64,000 nucleotides of DNA from Labilibacter sediminis (lineage in GTDB: Bacteria; Bacteroidota; Bacteroidia; Bacteroidales; Marinilabiliaceae): the NCBI RefSeq assembly GCF_005877885.1, contig NZ_VCHY01000013.1:62001-126000 (forward strand). Direction: 5' to 3'. The position numbers and the translations under genes are program-made. This document shows, piece after piece, positions 1 to 8,707 of this stretch. Below the pieces are notes generated by a model. That model made no database searches, had not been told where the DNA came from, and saw nothing but the letters and a program-made list of their open reading frames with translations. Each line of letters begins with the position of its first letter. The stretch's first letter is position 1.

Positions 1-2
1 AA

Positions 3-1148
3 TCTGAATCTCCTGATATTTGGAAAAAATACTTAAAAGCACTCACGGTTCGTTCTTTAAGTTCATATTTAGCAGCAGATTATGTAAATGCCAAGTTTGA
101 ATTATACGGTAAAGCCATTCAGGGTAAATCAGCTATGGAACCTAGATGGAAAAGAGTTCAGGGAACAACAAGTAATGCTCTTGGAGAAGCTGTTGGACAA
201 TTATTTGTAGAGAAGTATTTTCCCGCCGAAGCGAAAGAAAGAATGGAAGTATTGGTAGAAAACCTTAGAGTAGGTTTTGCCCAAAGAATTGATCGCTTAG
301 AATGGATGAGTGACGAAACCAAGCTTGCTGCCAAAGATAAACTAAAAGCCATTGGCGTTAAGGTGGGTTATCCAAACAAATGGAGAGATTATAGATCTCT
401 GCAGGTTGGTCCGGATTCATATGTGGGTAATGTTTTGGCATCGAACAGGTTTGATTTTAAATATGAAATGAGCAAAATTGAAAAACCGGTAGATAAGGAA
501 GAATGGCATATGTTTCCTCAGACGGTAAATGCATACTACAATCCTACGGGTAACGAAATCGTTTTTCCTGCAGCTATCCTGCAACCTCCTTTCTTTTATT
601 TAAATGGAGATGATGCAGTAAATTATGGTGCAATTGGTGTTGTTATCGGTCACGAGATGACCCACGGTTTTGACGATCAGGGATCACAATATGACAAAGA
701 AGGTAATTTAGCCAACTGGTGGACAAGTGAAGATTCAACTAATTTTGCCAACAGAACACAGGTTTTAGTTGAGCAATTTAACCAGTTTCAGATTAAAGAC
801 ACTATTTATGCCAATGGAGAGTTAACTCTTGGTGAAAATATTGCTGATTTAGGAGGATTGAATATTGCTTTTGCTGCGTACATGGAAGCCATTAAAGATA
901 AAGGAGAAATAGCAAACATCGATGGTTTATCGAAAGAAGAGAGATTCCTGATTAGTTATGCAAACCTTTGGGCAGAAAATATAAGAGAAAAAGAAAAATT
1001 AAGAATGACAAAGGTAGATGTACATTCTTTGGCCGAGTTTAGAGTAAATGGTCCGCTGCCAAATATGGATCTTTACTACACGACCTTTGCAGTAACGCCT
1101 GAATCTAAAATGTATATAGCTCCGGAAAACAGAGCTGACATTTGGTAA
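3..1148 (+). CDS. M13 family metallopeptidase (PepO/neprilysin-like), 5' truncated by window edge
   Basis: The frame is open from base 3, so the gene starts outside the window and only the C-terminal 380 or so residues are visible. The zinc motif HEMTH is encoded at 651-665 and the second-shell motif GENIADLGG at 831-857; together these are diagnostic of the M13 (neprilysin, PepO, endothelin-converting enzyme) family. The C-terminus with MDLYYTTFAV and APENRADIW is the usual M13 ending, where a late Trp terminates the fold. Bacteroidota members are secreted or periplasmic oligopeptidases; the signal peptide would lie outside the window. A strong hairpin terminator follows 19 bases downstream. 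Confidence 0.95.
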   Translation, partial: SESPDIWKKYLKALTVRSLSSYLAADYVNAKFELYGKAIQGKSAMEPRWKRVQGTTSNALGEAVGQLFVEKYFPAEAKERMEVLVENLRVGFAQRIDRLEWMSDETKLAAKDKLKAIGVKVGYPNKWRDYRSLQVGPDSYVGNVLASNRFDFKYEMSKIEKPVDKEEWHMFPQTVNAYYNPTGNEIVFPAAILQPPFFYLNGDDAVNYGAIGVVIGHEMTHGFDDQGSQYDKEGNLANWWTSEDSTNFANRTQVLVEQFNQFQIKDTIYANGELTLGENIADLGGLNIAFAAYMEAIKDKGEIANIDGLSKEERFLISYANLWAENIREKEKLRMTKVDVHSLAEFRVNGPLPNMDLYYTTFAVTPESKMYIAPENRADIW

Positions 1149-1167
1149 TGATACTTATAGAAATAAC

Positions 1168-1202
1168 AAAGGCTGTCTTAAGTAATTTATAAGACAGCCT
1201 TT
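1168..1202. terminator. Bidirectional terminator between convergent genes
   Basis: A perfect 13-bp inverted repeat (AAAGGCTGTCTTA, 9-nt loop) is flanked by A and T runs. It sits between the stop of the M13 peptidase and the convergent small secreted protein gene, so it can serve both strands. Confidence 0.85.
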
Positions 1203-1222
1203 GTTGTTTGTTGTATGTTCGT

Positions 1223-1669
1223 TTATTCAAAGAAAAATATCATTCTTCGTTGAGAATCAGGAATACCAATAATATTATTGATATAGTCTTGCTTAAAATT
1301 AAGACTTCCTTTTTGTATATATCCTTCTCCATAAGGAAGTTTACAACCCCATGAACCTGACATGATGGTTTTATTCAAGTCTGTGATTTTAACAATCGTA
1401 TGTGTCCCCACAGTGATTAAGCAATATTTATAGTTTTTAGCTTCTGCCATATAACCAGCCATATTCTCCTTGGTTAAATTGCCCGACTTAGCTGCGTTAT
1501 CCAAAGCCTCTTTGTTGAAACTCGATATGGGTGTATATCGACTTAATTCTCCTTCAGGGAAAGATAAAATTCCTTTGGTAAATTTTTGGATAGTTACATC
1601 TTTAGCTTCTTGCGCAGTTGCAAATGCACAAAATGAAACTATAAATAAAATAGAAAAAAGTACTCTCAT
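1223..1669 (-). CDS. Small secreted protein of unknown function
   Basis: This encodes 148 residues. Residues 1-19 form a clear signal peptide (positive N-terminus, hydrophobic core FSILFIVSFCAFATA followed by Q), so the product is exported. The mature part has no motif I recognise and only one internal cysteine pair (KYC, WGC). It is monocistronic, with about 170 bases of non-coding sequence upstream containing no strong signal, and it ends at a shared terminator. The function is unknown. Confidence 0.7.
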   Translation of the reverse strand: MRVLFSILFIVSFCAFATAQEAKDVTIQKFTKGILSFPEGELSRYTPISSFNKEALDNAAKSGNLTKENMAGYMAEAKNYKYCLITVGTHTIVKITDLNKTIMSGSWGCKLPYGEGYIQKGSLNFKQDYINNIIGIPDSQRRMIFFFE

Positions 1670-1787
1670 TGTTAATAGTGTTAATGTGTTAATATTTAGG
1701 TTATACCTGCTTTTCTACGATTTCAACATAATAATGGTTACTCATTTGTTTAAAAAAACTTTACAAAACTTTACCTGTACCAAAAAC

Positions 1788-1817
1788 AAAAGGCCTCCAT
1801 GTAATGCGGAAGCCTTT
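1788..1817 (-). terminator. Terminator of the lipoprotein/FadL pair
   Basis: An imperfect inverted repeat (AAAGGC-TCC against GGA-AGCCTTT) lies just downstream of the stop of the SGNH lipoprotein gene on the minus strand. Confidence 0.6.
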
Positions 1818-1838
1818 GTATATAAGAACAATACAAGT

Positions 1839-3164
1839 TTATTCGGGAAATTCTACTCCTTCATACTGATTAACATCTGCACCTGGAATACTTGCATCAT
1901 ATGTTGAGTTAATGGCTTTAATAAACTCATTGGCTATGATACAGGCACCTCTTTCTGTCGGATGAATTCCATCCAGTGAATAAAAGCCTCCTTTTACAAA
2001 TACAGAGTTGTAGGCGTTGCCATCTACATAAAACCCGTTTTTTAATTTATTGAATAATGCATCTGTTTTAACCAAAGCCAAGCCATAAGTATCGGCTTCA
2101 TCTTCAATTACGGCATTAAAACTTTCTGTAGCTGTTTCAATGGCAGCAACCTCCGTTTTATTTATCACTACATCAGTTGGCATTGGTACCAGACTACCCC
2201 ATCCTTCAGTTAAAATACCTGTTTGTGCAGTAAGCAATATTTTTTCATTTGCTTCAAGCTGGCGAAGACCAAAAGCATCTAGCACTACAAAAGCATTGGG
2301 TCCTTCACTAAACTGAATATTTGGATATGCCTCATAAGCAGCATTCAGGCCCTGGGCCTTTTCTTCCGTTAAAACCAATCCATTATACGGTATGGTATTA
2401 AAGAAGGCAAAATCCAAAACAGCCGGAATATTGGCTATGGCTCCTTTATTTGCAGAAGCAGAAAGCATGGCCATGGCTCCTTTATATGCCTGAGTAAAAG
2501 CAGTTATTTCGGTAATGTCTCCCGGATCTACTCCGGCGGTACTACCTTCTCCACCTGCCAAAGCATAATCCAGCACATCATAAATACCTGCCCAATAAGT
2601 AAAAAACGTAGGGGTATTTAAAAGAGCATCTCCAACAACAGTGGATACTCCGGGATTGGAGGCAAAACGTGCATAATATGGGTTAAATTTTCCCGGTCCT
2701 AAAGTAGGATTACCAAATTCAGGAACTACTAAGTGAATAGCTTTTGCAGCAGGAACTCCTACGTTAGCAAAAGGAGCATCACCATTAATCCATGTTAAAG
2801 GATCAGTTAGTAATTCCGGATTTCCATCCGTTGGAACCGGGACTAATGAACCACCTATACTTGCTAATACATAACGTCCGTTTAAAGCACCTCCAACTGA
2901 CTTATCTTCCGGAAACAAAGGGGCTTTAATCTCTAGATTTGCAGTTTTCATTAACTGCTGCGAAAGAATTCCAGCGAAAGAATTTTCCTGCCCTTGTTTA
3001 AACAAGGCATTATCCATATAACCAGCTGTATAGGAGTCACCTATTGTTACCACCGATGAAAAATCAGCATTTCCGGCAGAAGGCTCAAAGTCTTTATATT
3101 GTAATTCACATTGTGTAAACAATAATATGCCCAGCAATAATGTGAGATATTTATATTTGATCAT
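1839..3164 (-). CDS. SGNH/GDSL-family hydrolase, lipoprotein
   Basis: The 441-residue protein begins with a lipoprotein signal (LLFTQ-C19). GDSYTAGY at residues 42-49 is SGNH block I with the nucleophile Ser44. DGIHP at 398-402 supplies the Asp398/His401 pair of block V. The family contains esterases and lipases acting on acyl esters. As a predicted outer-membrane lipoprotein it would act at the cell surface or periplasm. It lies 18 bases downstream of a FadL-type porin, and this pairing recurs in Bacteroidota and suggests release of fatty acids that the porin then takes up (inference). The substrate is not readable from sequence. Confidence 0.88.
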   Translation of the reverse strand: MIKYKYLTLLLGILLFTQCELQYKDFEPSAGNADFSSVVTIGDSYTAGYMDNALFKQGQENSFAGILSQQLMKTANLEIKAPLFPEDKSVGGALNGRYVLASIGGSLVPVPTDGNPELLTDPLTWINGDAPFANVGVPAAKAIHLVVPEFGNPTLGPGKFNPYYARFASNPGVSTVVGDALLNTPTFFTYWAGIYDVLDYALAGGEGSTAGVDPGDITEITAFTQAYKGAMAMLSASANKGAIANIPAVLDFAFFNTIPYNGLVLTEEKAQGLNAAYEAYPNIQFSEGPNAFVVLDAFGLRQLEANEKILLTAQTGILTEGWGSLVPMPTDVVINKTEVAAIETATESFNAVIEDEADTYGLALVKTDALFNKLKNGFYVDGNAYNSVFVKGGFYSLDGIHPTERGACIIANEFIKAINSTYDASIPGADVNQYEGVEFPE

Positions 3165-3182
3165 ATTCTGTATTTTATCAGT

Positions 3183-4406
3183 TTAAAAAGTATATGTAAC
3201 ACCAATACCCGGTAAATAGGCCTGACTATTATAAGTACCGTAAAAGTTAGCCGGCTCATAACCTGCCTCACGCTCTATACCTTTTATATATAATAAGGAA
3301 GCATCAATGGCTAATCTGTTTGTTACCTGGTATGAAGCACCTGTTGACAATCCAATCTTATTCATTCCCGGTGTTTCAGGATTTAAGCGATCATCAGAAA
3401 TTGGAGTCTCATCGTAATAAGCACCAGCCCTTACAACAAATTTATTGCTAAGCTTATACTCTGCCCCTATTCTGTAGATTAAGGTATTGTTGTAATCTCT
3501 TGGATTATATGAATCTGCCAGAGAAGAAGTGTTTTCCTCAAAGTCAAAATCAAGGCTTTCGTATGCCGACCAGAATACATACTGCAGATCAAGAGCTAAG
3601 GTTAATTTTTCTGAAACTTTAAAACCGGCACCAAATGTTAAGTTAGCCGGTAAAGGAAGTTCAGCTCCAAATTTATTTTCAGTCGGGAAACTTTCTTCCA
3701 AATCTGAAGGGACAGTAAAGAAAGCGTCTCCTCCATCCATTTTCATATTCACCTTTGAACGATAATTTAAACCCAACGACAAGGCATCAGTAGCCTGATA
3801 AAATACACCGGCATTAAACCCTACTGATGTTGTTGATCCTTGCAGGTTTGTACTCCCTTCACCATCAGCACTTGTCAATGGTAAAGCCTTGTTTAAATCA
3901 ACCGATCCAAAAGCAATCATAGCGCCCAAACCAAATCCTAATTTGTCGTTTATTTTATACGATAATGTTGGTTGAACAACTATGGCACTAAGTGAAATAT
4001 CCTGAATTAAAAAACGACCGTCCCAATCAGATTTCCAGGCCAATGAGTTACCATAAGGCGTAGTAACACCTAAACTCGCTATTAAATTGTCATTTATTTT
4101 CCCTGCTGCATACAAGTATAATGGTGTACCTGCCGGATTATCTGTTTGTGCCTGATACAGTGAATTTTGTTTTGAATAAGAAACTTGAGATAGCACCATT
4201 GTACCTCCCAGTGAGAATTCAAAGTTAGATGACATTAAGCTTAAGGCTCCGGGGTTAAAGTGTACTGAAGAGGCCCCCAGTAATAGTCCTGTTCCGGTAT
4301 GCCCCATAGCAATGTTTCTTTGGCTTTGAGCGTTTACCTGATATCCTTCGGCACTTGCAGAATAGCATATAGCCAGGAAGGCAAACATCAAAATAATTTT
4401 TTTCAT
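3183..4406 (-). CDS. FadL/OmpP1/TodX-family outer-membrane transporter
   Basis: The protein has 407 residues with signal peptide MKKIILMFAFLAICYSASA. The mature N-terminus (YQVNAQSQRNIAMGHTGTGLLLGASSVHFNPGALSLM) is the FadL family signature: the hatch region with an Asn-Pro-Gly/Ala turn. The rest consists of alternating beta strands with typical phrases such as KLGFGLG and ALDLQY, and it ends in an aromatic residue (VTYTF). Members import long-chain fatty acids or other hydrophobic compounds. It is the first gene of a pair with the SGNH lipoprotein. Confidence 0.92.
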   Translation of the reverse strand: MKKIILMFAFLAICYSASAEGYQVNAQSQRNIAMGHTGTGLLLGASSVHFNPGALSLMSSNFEFSLGGTMVLSQVSYSKQNSLYQAQTDNPAGTPLYLYAAGKINDNLIASLGVTTPYGNSLAWKSDWDGRFLIQDISLSAIVVQPTLSYKINDKLGFGLGAMIAFGSVDLNKALPLTSADGEGSTNLQGSTTSVGFNAGVFYQATDALSLGLNYRSKVNMKMDGGDAFFTVPSDLEESFPTENKFGAELPLPANLTFGAGFKVSEKLTLALDLQYVFWSAYESLDFDFEENTSSLADSYNPRDYNNTLIYRIGAEYKLSNKFVVRAGAYYDETPISDDRLNPETPGMNKIGLSTGASYQVTNRLAIDASLLYIKGIEREAGYEPANFYGTYNSQAYLPGIGVTYTF

Positions 4407-4758
4407 TTAATAGGTTTTTAATTATCAATAGATCACCCTTTTATTCATGACATTACACTTCTTAAAACTTACGCACTCCGGTAGTGTTTTAATCGTAAAT
4501 CACTATAAGTAAGGGTGTATCAGCTATGTTTTTTTGCTCATATTTATAAAAACGATGAGCAAAATTAGATGCAACCTACAAACAATATTTTTTTTGAATG
4601 GATATTATATGTCATATTTAATTTGACATGGAATAATTACACTATTTAAACAATTGAGTCGTTTGTTCAAAATACATACAATGACCTAATTTTAATTTAT
4701 ATATGACCAGGATTATAGGGGGTAGTTTAGAAGATGGCCACCATTTCAGTGTACGTTA
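4407..4758. other. 352-base intergenic region with one hairpin
   Basis: No gene is seen. It contains an inverted repeat TTTTGCTCAT at 4532-4541 and ATGAGCAAAA at 4555-4564 that could be a terminator or leader structure. The promoter of the FadL gene should lie in its left part, but I cannot fix an element with confidence. Confidence 0.5.
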
Positions 4759-5982
4759 TCAGGTATTCTTTTCCTGAATAAAAGAACATAGATGTTTATA
4801 GCTTTTTTGTATTTTTCCGTTTTTTACAATTGTAGCTTTAGCTAATACCTTTTTATAATCTCCCATCCAAAAATAGGCTAACACATGATTAACCAATTGT
4901 TCTGAAAAATACTCAGAAGCTTCTATGGGCAAGGCTGAGGGAAGTTTATCTACCGCCATAATGGTAATATTTTCTTTGCGACTAAAGGCCTTTTCTATTT
5001 CGCCGTTATGCGGATTATAATCGTAAAAAGATTCTTTTATGCTGGCAGTTTGTTGAGTTGTTGGAACAGAACCATTTATATCACAGGTTATATCTCCAAT
5101 GAGGTCAATATTAAATTTTTCAGAACTTAAATCAGTGAGCTCAAATAGTTTTGGAGAAGAAGGATCCCAAAAATGAGCAGCAATAAATACATTTGCTACT
5201 TCTGCAAACCTTAAAAAGTTGCTCTCAAAATTTTGTGGACTCTTTATAAAGCCCTTAAAAGTAAAAGCTTTACCATCCTTACTTTTAGCATAGGTTAATG
5301 GATCTGCACAAAAATATACAGGATCGTTATAGGTATTATGTAAGAAACCATCTATATCTACTTTATAAATCCCACATGTTTGCAAAACTTCCTCTACCCC
5401 CTTTGCCACTCTTCCTGTGCCGGTAATTAGAATCTTTTCCTTCCCTCCTTTTACCTTTTTAAGCTCTTTGTACATCCTTTGGGTATCCTCAATCTCAGCT
5501 AAAGGTAATAGGCTAAAAAACTCATTTTTTATTCCATAAGCTCGTAAGGTATTGTATGCTCCGGCTAGTCCTGCCCAATAACCAAAAGCAGCAATTCTGT
5601 TTCTCTTTGCCCCATATAAAAACTCATAATCAATGAGCGTGATATTCTTATCGATTATGGCTTGTAACATTTCTTTGTTATGCGCCTGTTGTTTTACGGT
5701 ATGCGAAAAGAACATATATGTCTTACCCTCTAGTAAAGATTCTTTTTGCACCTCCTTAATCCCCAATAGTAAGTCGCAATCTGAAAGATCATCAGCAATG
5801 ATACATCCGGCTTCCATATATTCTTCGTCACTAAACACCCTGTCTTTAGAAGGTTCCACTATAATTTGCAGTGATTTATTTATATTCAGCAGTTGTTGCG
5901 CTCCTTTAGGTGTTAGAGCTACTCTAGCATCGGCAGGTATTTGCGTTTCTTTAATGATACCAATGGTGAAGTGTATAAGCAT
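4759..5982 (-). CDS. Saccharopine/alanine dehydrogenase-like NAD(P)-dependent oxidoreductase
   Basis: The protein has 407 residues. The N-terminus (IGIIKETQIPADARVALTPKGAQQLL) is the AlaDh/PNT N-terminal domain signature, shared by alanine dehydrogenase, transhydrogenase alpha and yeast-type LYS1 saccharopine dehydrogenase. The nucleotide-binding domain carries ILITGTGRVAKGV (GxGxxxxG) near residue 185. The insertion and the HFWDPSSPKLF / IGDITCDINGSVP block near residues 270-300 resemble the LYS1-like branch more than true alanine dehydrogenase. It acts in the cytoplasm in amino-acid (lysine-type) metabolism. The exact substrate is not decided by sequence alone. It is monocistronic. Confidence 0.85.
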   Translation of the reverse strand: MLIHFTIGIIKETQIPADARVALTPKGAQQLLNINKSLQIIVEPSKDRVFSDEEYMEAGCIIADDLSDCDLLLGIKEVQKESLLEGKTYMFFSHTVKQQAHNKEMLQAIIDKNITLIDYEFLYGAKRNRIAAFGYWAGLAGAYNTLRAYGIKNEFFSLLPLAEIEDTQRMYKELKKVKGGKEKILITGTGRVAKGVEEVLQTCGIYKVDIDGFLHNTYNDPVYFCADPLTYAKSKDGKAFTFKGFIKSPQNFESNFLRFAEVANVFIAAHFWDPSSPKLFELTDLSSEKFNIDLIGDITCDINGSVPTTQQTASIKESFYDYNPHNGEIEKAFSRKENITIMAVDKLPSALPIEASEYFSEQLVNHVLAYFWMGDYKKVLAKATIVKNGKIQKSYKHLCSFIQEKNT

Positions 5983-6349
5983 GTGTTTAATTTTGCTTGT
6001 TTACAACTTAAATTACAACATTTTTGGGTGATTAACTATTTAATTCATAAGATATTCCAATGTTATTGATGAATACTAATAACTTGTGATAAGCGTATAA
6101 AATTCTTTGGTATTATTATAATTTCAGGTATACATTCTGTTTATTTCACCCCTGTTTGGATGAATACTGTAAACCTGGAGATATAGTTCAACCAGGTATA
6201 AAAATAAAAAGAGAATATCTAGAAACATTCTATTTATCTGCAACTCAACAAGGTGTTGCTTTTTAAAAGGATTTTGTTAGAATAAACTCCCTATTCCAAT
6301 AGAAAAAACATAGTTTTTTTATACTTTTGTACTTGTTGAATACCACCAA
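5983..6349. other. Intergenic region upstream of ssrA
   Basis: This 367-base A+T-rich stretch without a gene holds the divergent promoters of the dehydrogenase (leftward) and ssrA (rightward). Only the ssrA -7 element is clear. Confidence 0.5.
6322..6329 (+). promoter_or_regulatory. ssrA promoter -7 element (Bacteroidota type)
   Basis: TACTTTTG fits the Bacteroidota sigma-A -7 consensus TAnnTTTG exactly and lies 20 bases upstream of the mature 5' end of tmRNA. I see no convincing -33 TTTG at standard spacing. Confidence 0.6.
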
Positions 6350-6744
6350 GGGGCTGACTTGGATTTGACAGCAGGCGAAAGTGGTATGTAAGCATGCAGA
6401 GCGCAGGAATTCCGGCTCTTTAATCACGGGTTTCAACTTTTTAATTGGCGAAAATAATTACGCTCTTGCAGCTTAATCGAAGTATAGTAGATAAGCATTA
6501 TTCGGTATAAGATACTGAAACAAGACATCTCTTAAGTGCTATCGTCCTGAGGCGGCTTAAATCAGAGATGCTGGAAAATCGGGAACCGGTAACAGCTTAC
6601 TTCGCGTTGTTACTTAAATAAAGAAGATAAGGTAGTAGTCGGTGGCTTTGATCCAGCTGCTATTCGAAAATTAAGTCAAAGCTAAGCATGTAGAAAGCAT
6701 ATGGCTTCCTTGACTGGACCAGGGTTCGAAACCCTGCAGCTCCA
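6350..6744 (+). ncRNA. ssrA: Transfer-messenger RNA (tmRNA)
   Basis: The 5' end GGGGCTG (6350-6356) pairs with CAGCTCC (6737-6743) as the acceptor stem, followed by discriminator A6744. CCA is not encoded. The T arm GGGTTCGAAACCC is at 6722-6734. The tag frame runs from 6447 to 6476 and encodes GENNYALAA before a stop, a typical Bacteroidota proteolysis tag ending in ALAA. tmRNA rescues stalled ribosomes with SmpB. The 3' end is the attachment site of the prophage: its last bases are repeated at 50228-50253, and its presumed original terminator now lies 43.5 kb away at 50276-50310. Confidence 0.97.
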
Positions 6745-6745
6745 C
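6720..6745 (+). repeat. attL core (3' end of ssrA)
   Basis: These 26 bases covering the tmRNA T arm and acceptor strand recur exactly at 50228-50253. The phage-side base after the core differs (T here, A at the right copy), which marks the junctions. Confidence 0.93.
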
Positions 6746-6753
6746 TGAAACTC

Positions 6754-6782
6754 TGTAAGTGATTGAATTTCAATCACTTACA
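6754..6782 (+). terminator. Phage-supplied hairpin downstream of ssrA
   Basis: A perfect 12-bp stem (TGTAAGTGATTG, 5-nt loop) lies 9 bases after the tmRNA end, with a T run (6793-6798) a little further on. It probably replaces the displaced host terminator for ssrA in the lysogen. Confidence 0.65.
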
Positions 6783-6828
6783 AACATGAGGTTTTTTAAA
6801 TATGTTTTTAACAATTCATAATCTTGAA

Positions 6829-6849
6829 AATGCAAGTTGGGGAACGTGC
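6829..6849 (+). promoter_or_regulatory. Operator-like dyad upstream of the integrase, repeated near the right end
   Basis: The 21 bases are identical to 48809-48829. Within them GCAAGTT and AACGTGC form a 6-of-7 dyad around GGGG (6832-6849). The dyad ends 14 bases before the integrase ATG at 6864. The other copy stands 16 bases before the start of an early gene. This suggests one phage regulator binding both (inference). Confidence 0.55.
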
Positions 6850-6863
6850 TAAAATCAAGAGAT

Positions 6864-8072
6864 ATGAAACGAAGAAAACTAGTTATCTTACCAAGATTAT
6901 ATGACGCCAATGGTGACGTATCTAAATCTTGGTTTGTACATTACTCCTACCGGAATCCTAAGACCGGTAAAATGAAGCGTTTTAGGGTATATGGCGAATT
7001 GAACAACCTCAAAACACCATTGGCACGAAATAATGCTGCTAATAAAATCATTGAAGAATTCACTACTAAAATTAAACGAGGATGGACTCCATTTGATGTT
7101 GAAGAGGTCATTTATGATGACTTGATTCAATATGCAAATGTCGCAGACATTTACGGACAAAAAAGACGCAATAATTTAGTACTCAAGATTTACATGAACG
7201 AGTACCTAAAAAGACAAAAAACCTTAGTTAGTGCAAAATCTTTTGAAAGCTACCAGAGTAAGATCCGTCTGTTTTCGCAATGGCTTGATCGCGAAGGAAT
7301 GGGTGAAAATGATATTAGCTCAATTACTCCGGAAGTAATAAATCGTTTTTTTGACTACCTCATTCATGAAAGAAAACTTCAGGGAAGAACAATCGAAAAA
7401 TATGGAGTGAATCTTAAATCTTTATTTAATGATTTAATAGAACGCAAAAAGATCTTTGAGTCCCCGATGCCTCCTATACCCAAGGTTTTAAACACGGTAG
7501 ACCACAGTGCAAAACCAATTCAGTTGGATGATATGGAACGATTAAAAAATCATATTCAGTCTAGAGACCCACAACTATGGCTGGCTATTCAATTTGAATT
7601 TTATTGTTTTATTCGACCAGGAACAGAATTAAGATTGTTGAAAATAGAGAATATCGATTTTCATATGGGAACCATTACAATCCCTAAAGACAAAGCGAAA
7701 AACAGAAGGGAACAGACAATTGGTATCCCAAATCAATTTCTTTCTGTACTAAAACATCAGTTCTACCTGGATAAATTTGACAAATCGTTTTATGTTTTTG
7801 GTTCGAATAGAGTACCTGGTGAAAAACCGCTTGGCAAAAACACCTTAAGAACTCGTTTTAACAGATTTAGAGATGCTTTAGGATTAAGTAAAGCATACAA
7901 GTTTTATAGTTGGAAACATACTGGTGCTATACATGCCAGCAATGCCGGAATTCCTGTAAAGGATATTCAAATGCAAATGAGACATCACTCTTTAGATATT
8001 ACGGATAAATACCTGACCAAAATGAAAGGTAGCGACAGCGTGCATATAAAGAACAATTTTCCCACACTTTAA
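6864..8072 (+). CDS. int: Tyrosine-type phage integrase
   Basis: I start the gene at ATG 6864 (402 residues) rather than the upstream in-frame TTG at 6837, because the operator dyad overlaps that TTG. An N-terminal arm-binding region is followed by a SAM-like core-binding domain (about residues 115-200) and a catalytic domain. Catalytic residues, numbered from the TTG frame as 411 residues, are Arg260 (FIRPGTE), a beta-turn Lys near 286, His383/384 (MRHHS) and Tyr392 (DKYL). The usual HxxR box reads YSWKHT, so the first His is Tyr357 and the Arg is Lys360. It lies 120 bases from attL and directs integration into the ssrA 3' end. Confidence 0.95.
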   Translation: MKRRKLVILPRLYDANGDVSKSWFVHYSYRNPKTGKMKRFRVYGELNNLKTPLARNNAANKIIEEFTTKIKRGWTPFDVEEVIYDDLIQYANVADIYGQKRRNNLVLKIYMNEYLKRQKTLVSAKSFESYQSKIRLFSQWLDREGMGENDISSITPEVINRFFDYLIHERKLQGRTIEKYGVNLKSLFNDLIERKKIFESPMPPIPKVLNTVDHSAKPIQLDDMERLKNHIQSRDPQLWLAIQFEFYCFIRPGTELRLLKIENIDFHMGTITIPKDKAKNRREQTIGIPNQFLSVLKHQFYLDKFDKSFYVFGSNRVPGEKPLGKNTLRTRFNRFRDALGLSKAYKFYSWKHTGAIHASNAGIPVKDIQMQMRHHSLDITDKYLTKMKGSDSVHIKNNFPTL

Positions 8073-8086
8073 AATAGAGAAACAAT

Positions 8087-8671
8087 ATGAATGAAAAACA
8101 AATTGAAATAGGTGACTTATTTCTTCAATTTCTCAGTAATCAAGGTCAAGCCTCTAGTGATACTTATTTAGAAGTATTTGATGATACTAACTTTAATAAG
8201 CTTGAGATAAAAGTTACTATCAATATGCTTGAAGAAATAAACCTGATCAGCAGTACTGGAGTATACAAATACCTTTCTACAGAAGGTATTATAGCTGTAA
8301 AAACAGGTTTGAGTAAATATATCAATGAGCAGATATATGAAAAAAGACTTGATGTAAAAAATAAAAAAACAACCATTATTACCAATAAAATAACACTTAT
8401 TTTAATTCTAATTTCCACAATAATAGCGATTGGCTCGTACCTTAATACATTAGGAGTAACTAATTTCCACATTAATAGTTACCCCCCAAAGAATATGCAG
8501 CACAACCAACAGCAGAGCCAAACAAATAAACACAATGCCATTGAAGATTATCATATCCAGTATCCAATTCAGGATATTTATGATTCTATTGTAATAAAGC
8601 TGTCTCATGATACATTATTTATTAATTCGGTAGCAAAAGAAATAAAGGCAACTGCCTTAAAAAAGGACTAA
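8087..8671 (+). CDS. Membrane-anchored protein of unknown function, co-transcribed with integrase
   Basis: The gene starts 14 bases after the integrase stop and encodes 194 residues. Residues 1-90 look like a helical, winged-helix-like cytoplasmic domain. Residues 99-118 are a single membrane segment (ITLILILISTIIAIGSYL), and residues 119-194 form a polar tail. It ends in a strong terminator, so int and this gene form the only rightward operon at this end. The position suggests a lysogenic-conversion role such as superinfection exclusion, but nothing in the sequence proves that. Confidence 0.75.
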   Translation: MNEKQIEIGDLFLQFLSNQGQASSDTYLEVFDDTNFNKLEIKVTINMLEEINLISSTGVYKYLSTEGIIAVKTGLSKYINEQIYEKRLDVKNKKTTIITNKITLILILISTIIAIGSYLNTLGVTNFHINSYPPKNMQHNQQQSQTNKHNAIEDYHIQYPIQDIYDSIVIKLSHDTLFINSVAKEIKATALKKD

Positions 8672-8677
8672 TAAAAT

Positions 8678-8707
8678 GGTAAAAAACGCACAAGAGCGTT
8701 TTTTACC
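8678..8707. terminator. Bidirectional terminator between int operon and tail operon
   Basis: A perfect 12-bp stem GGTAAAAAACGC with a 6-nt loop (8678-8689 and 8696-8707). It overlaps the stop of the tape-measure gene and serves both convergent transcripts. Confidence 0.9.

Noticed and set aside
1470-1907. Plus-strand 145-codon frame over the secreted protein gene
   Set aside because: It runs antisense to a gene with a clear signal peptide and crosses a terminator; its product looks random.
6837-6863. Upstream TTG start for the integrase
   Set aside because: It would place the operator-like dyad inside the coding region; the ATG at 6864 leaves the dyad upstream, as in the other copy.
8646-8671. 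Copy of the GGCAACTGCC-TAAAAAGGAC module at the end of the int-linked gene
   Set aside because: It is part of the coding sequence (KATALKKD and stop), so similarity to 38354-38375 may be chance.
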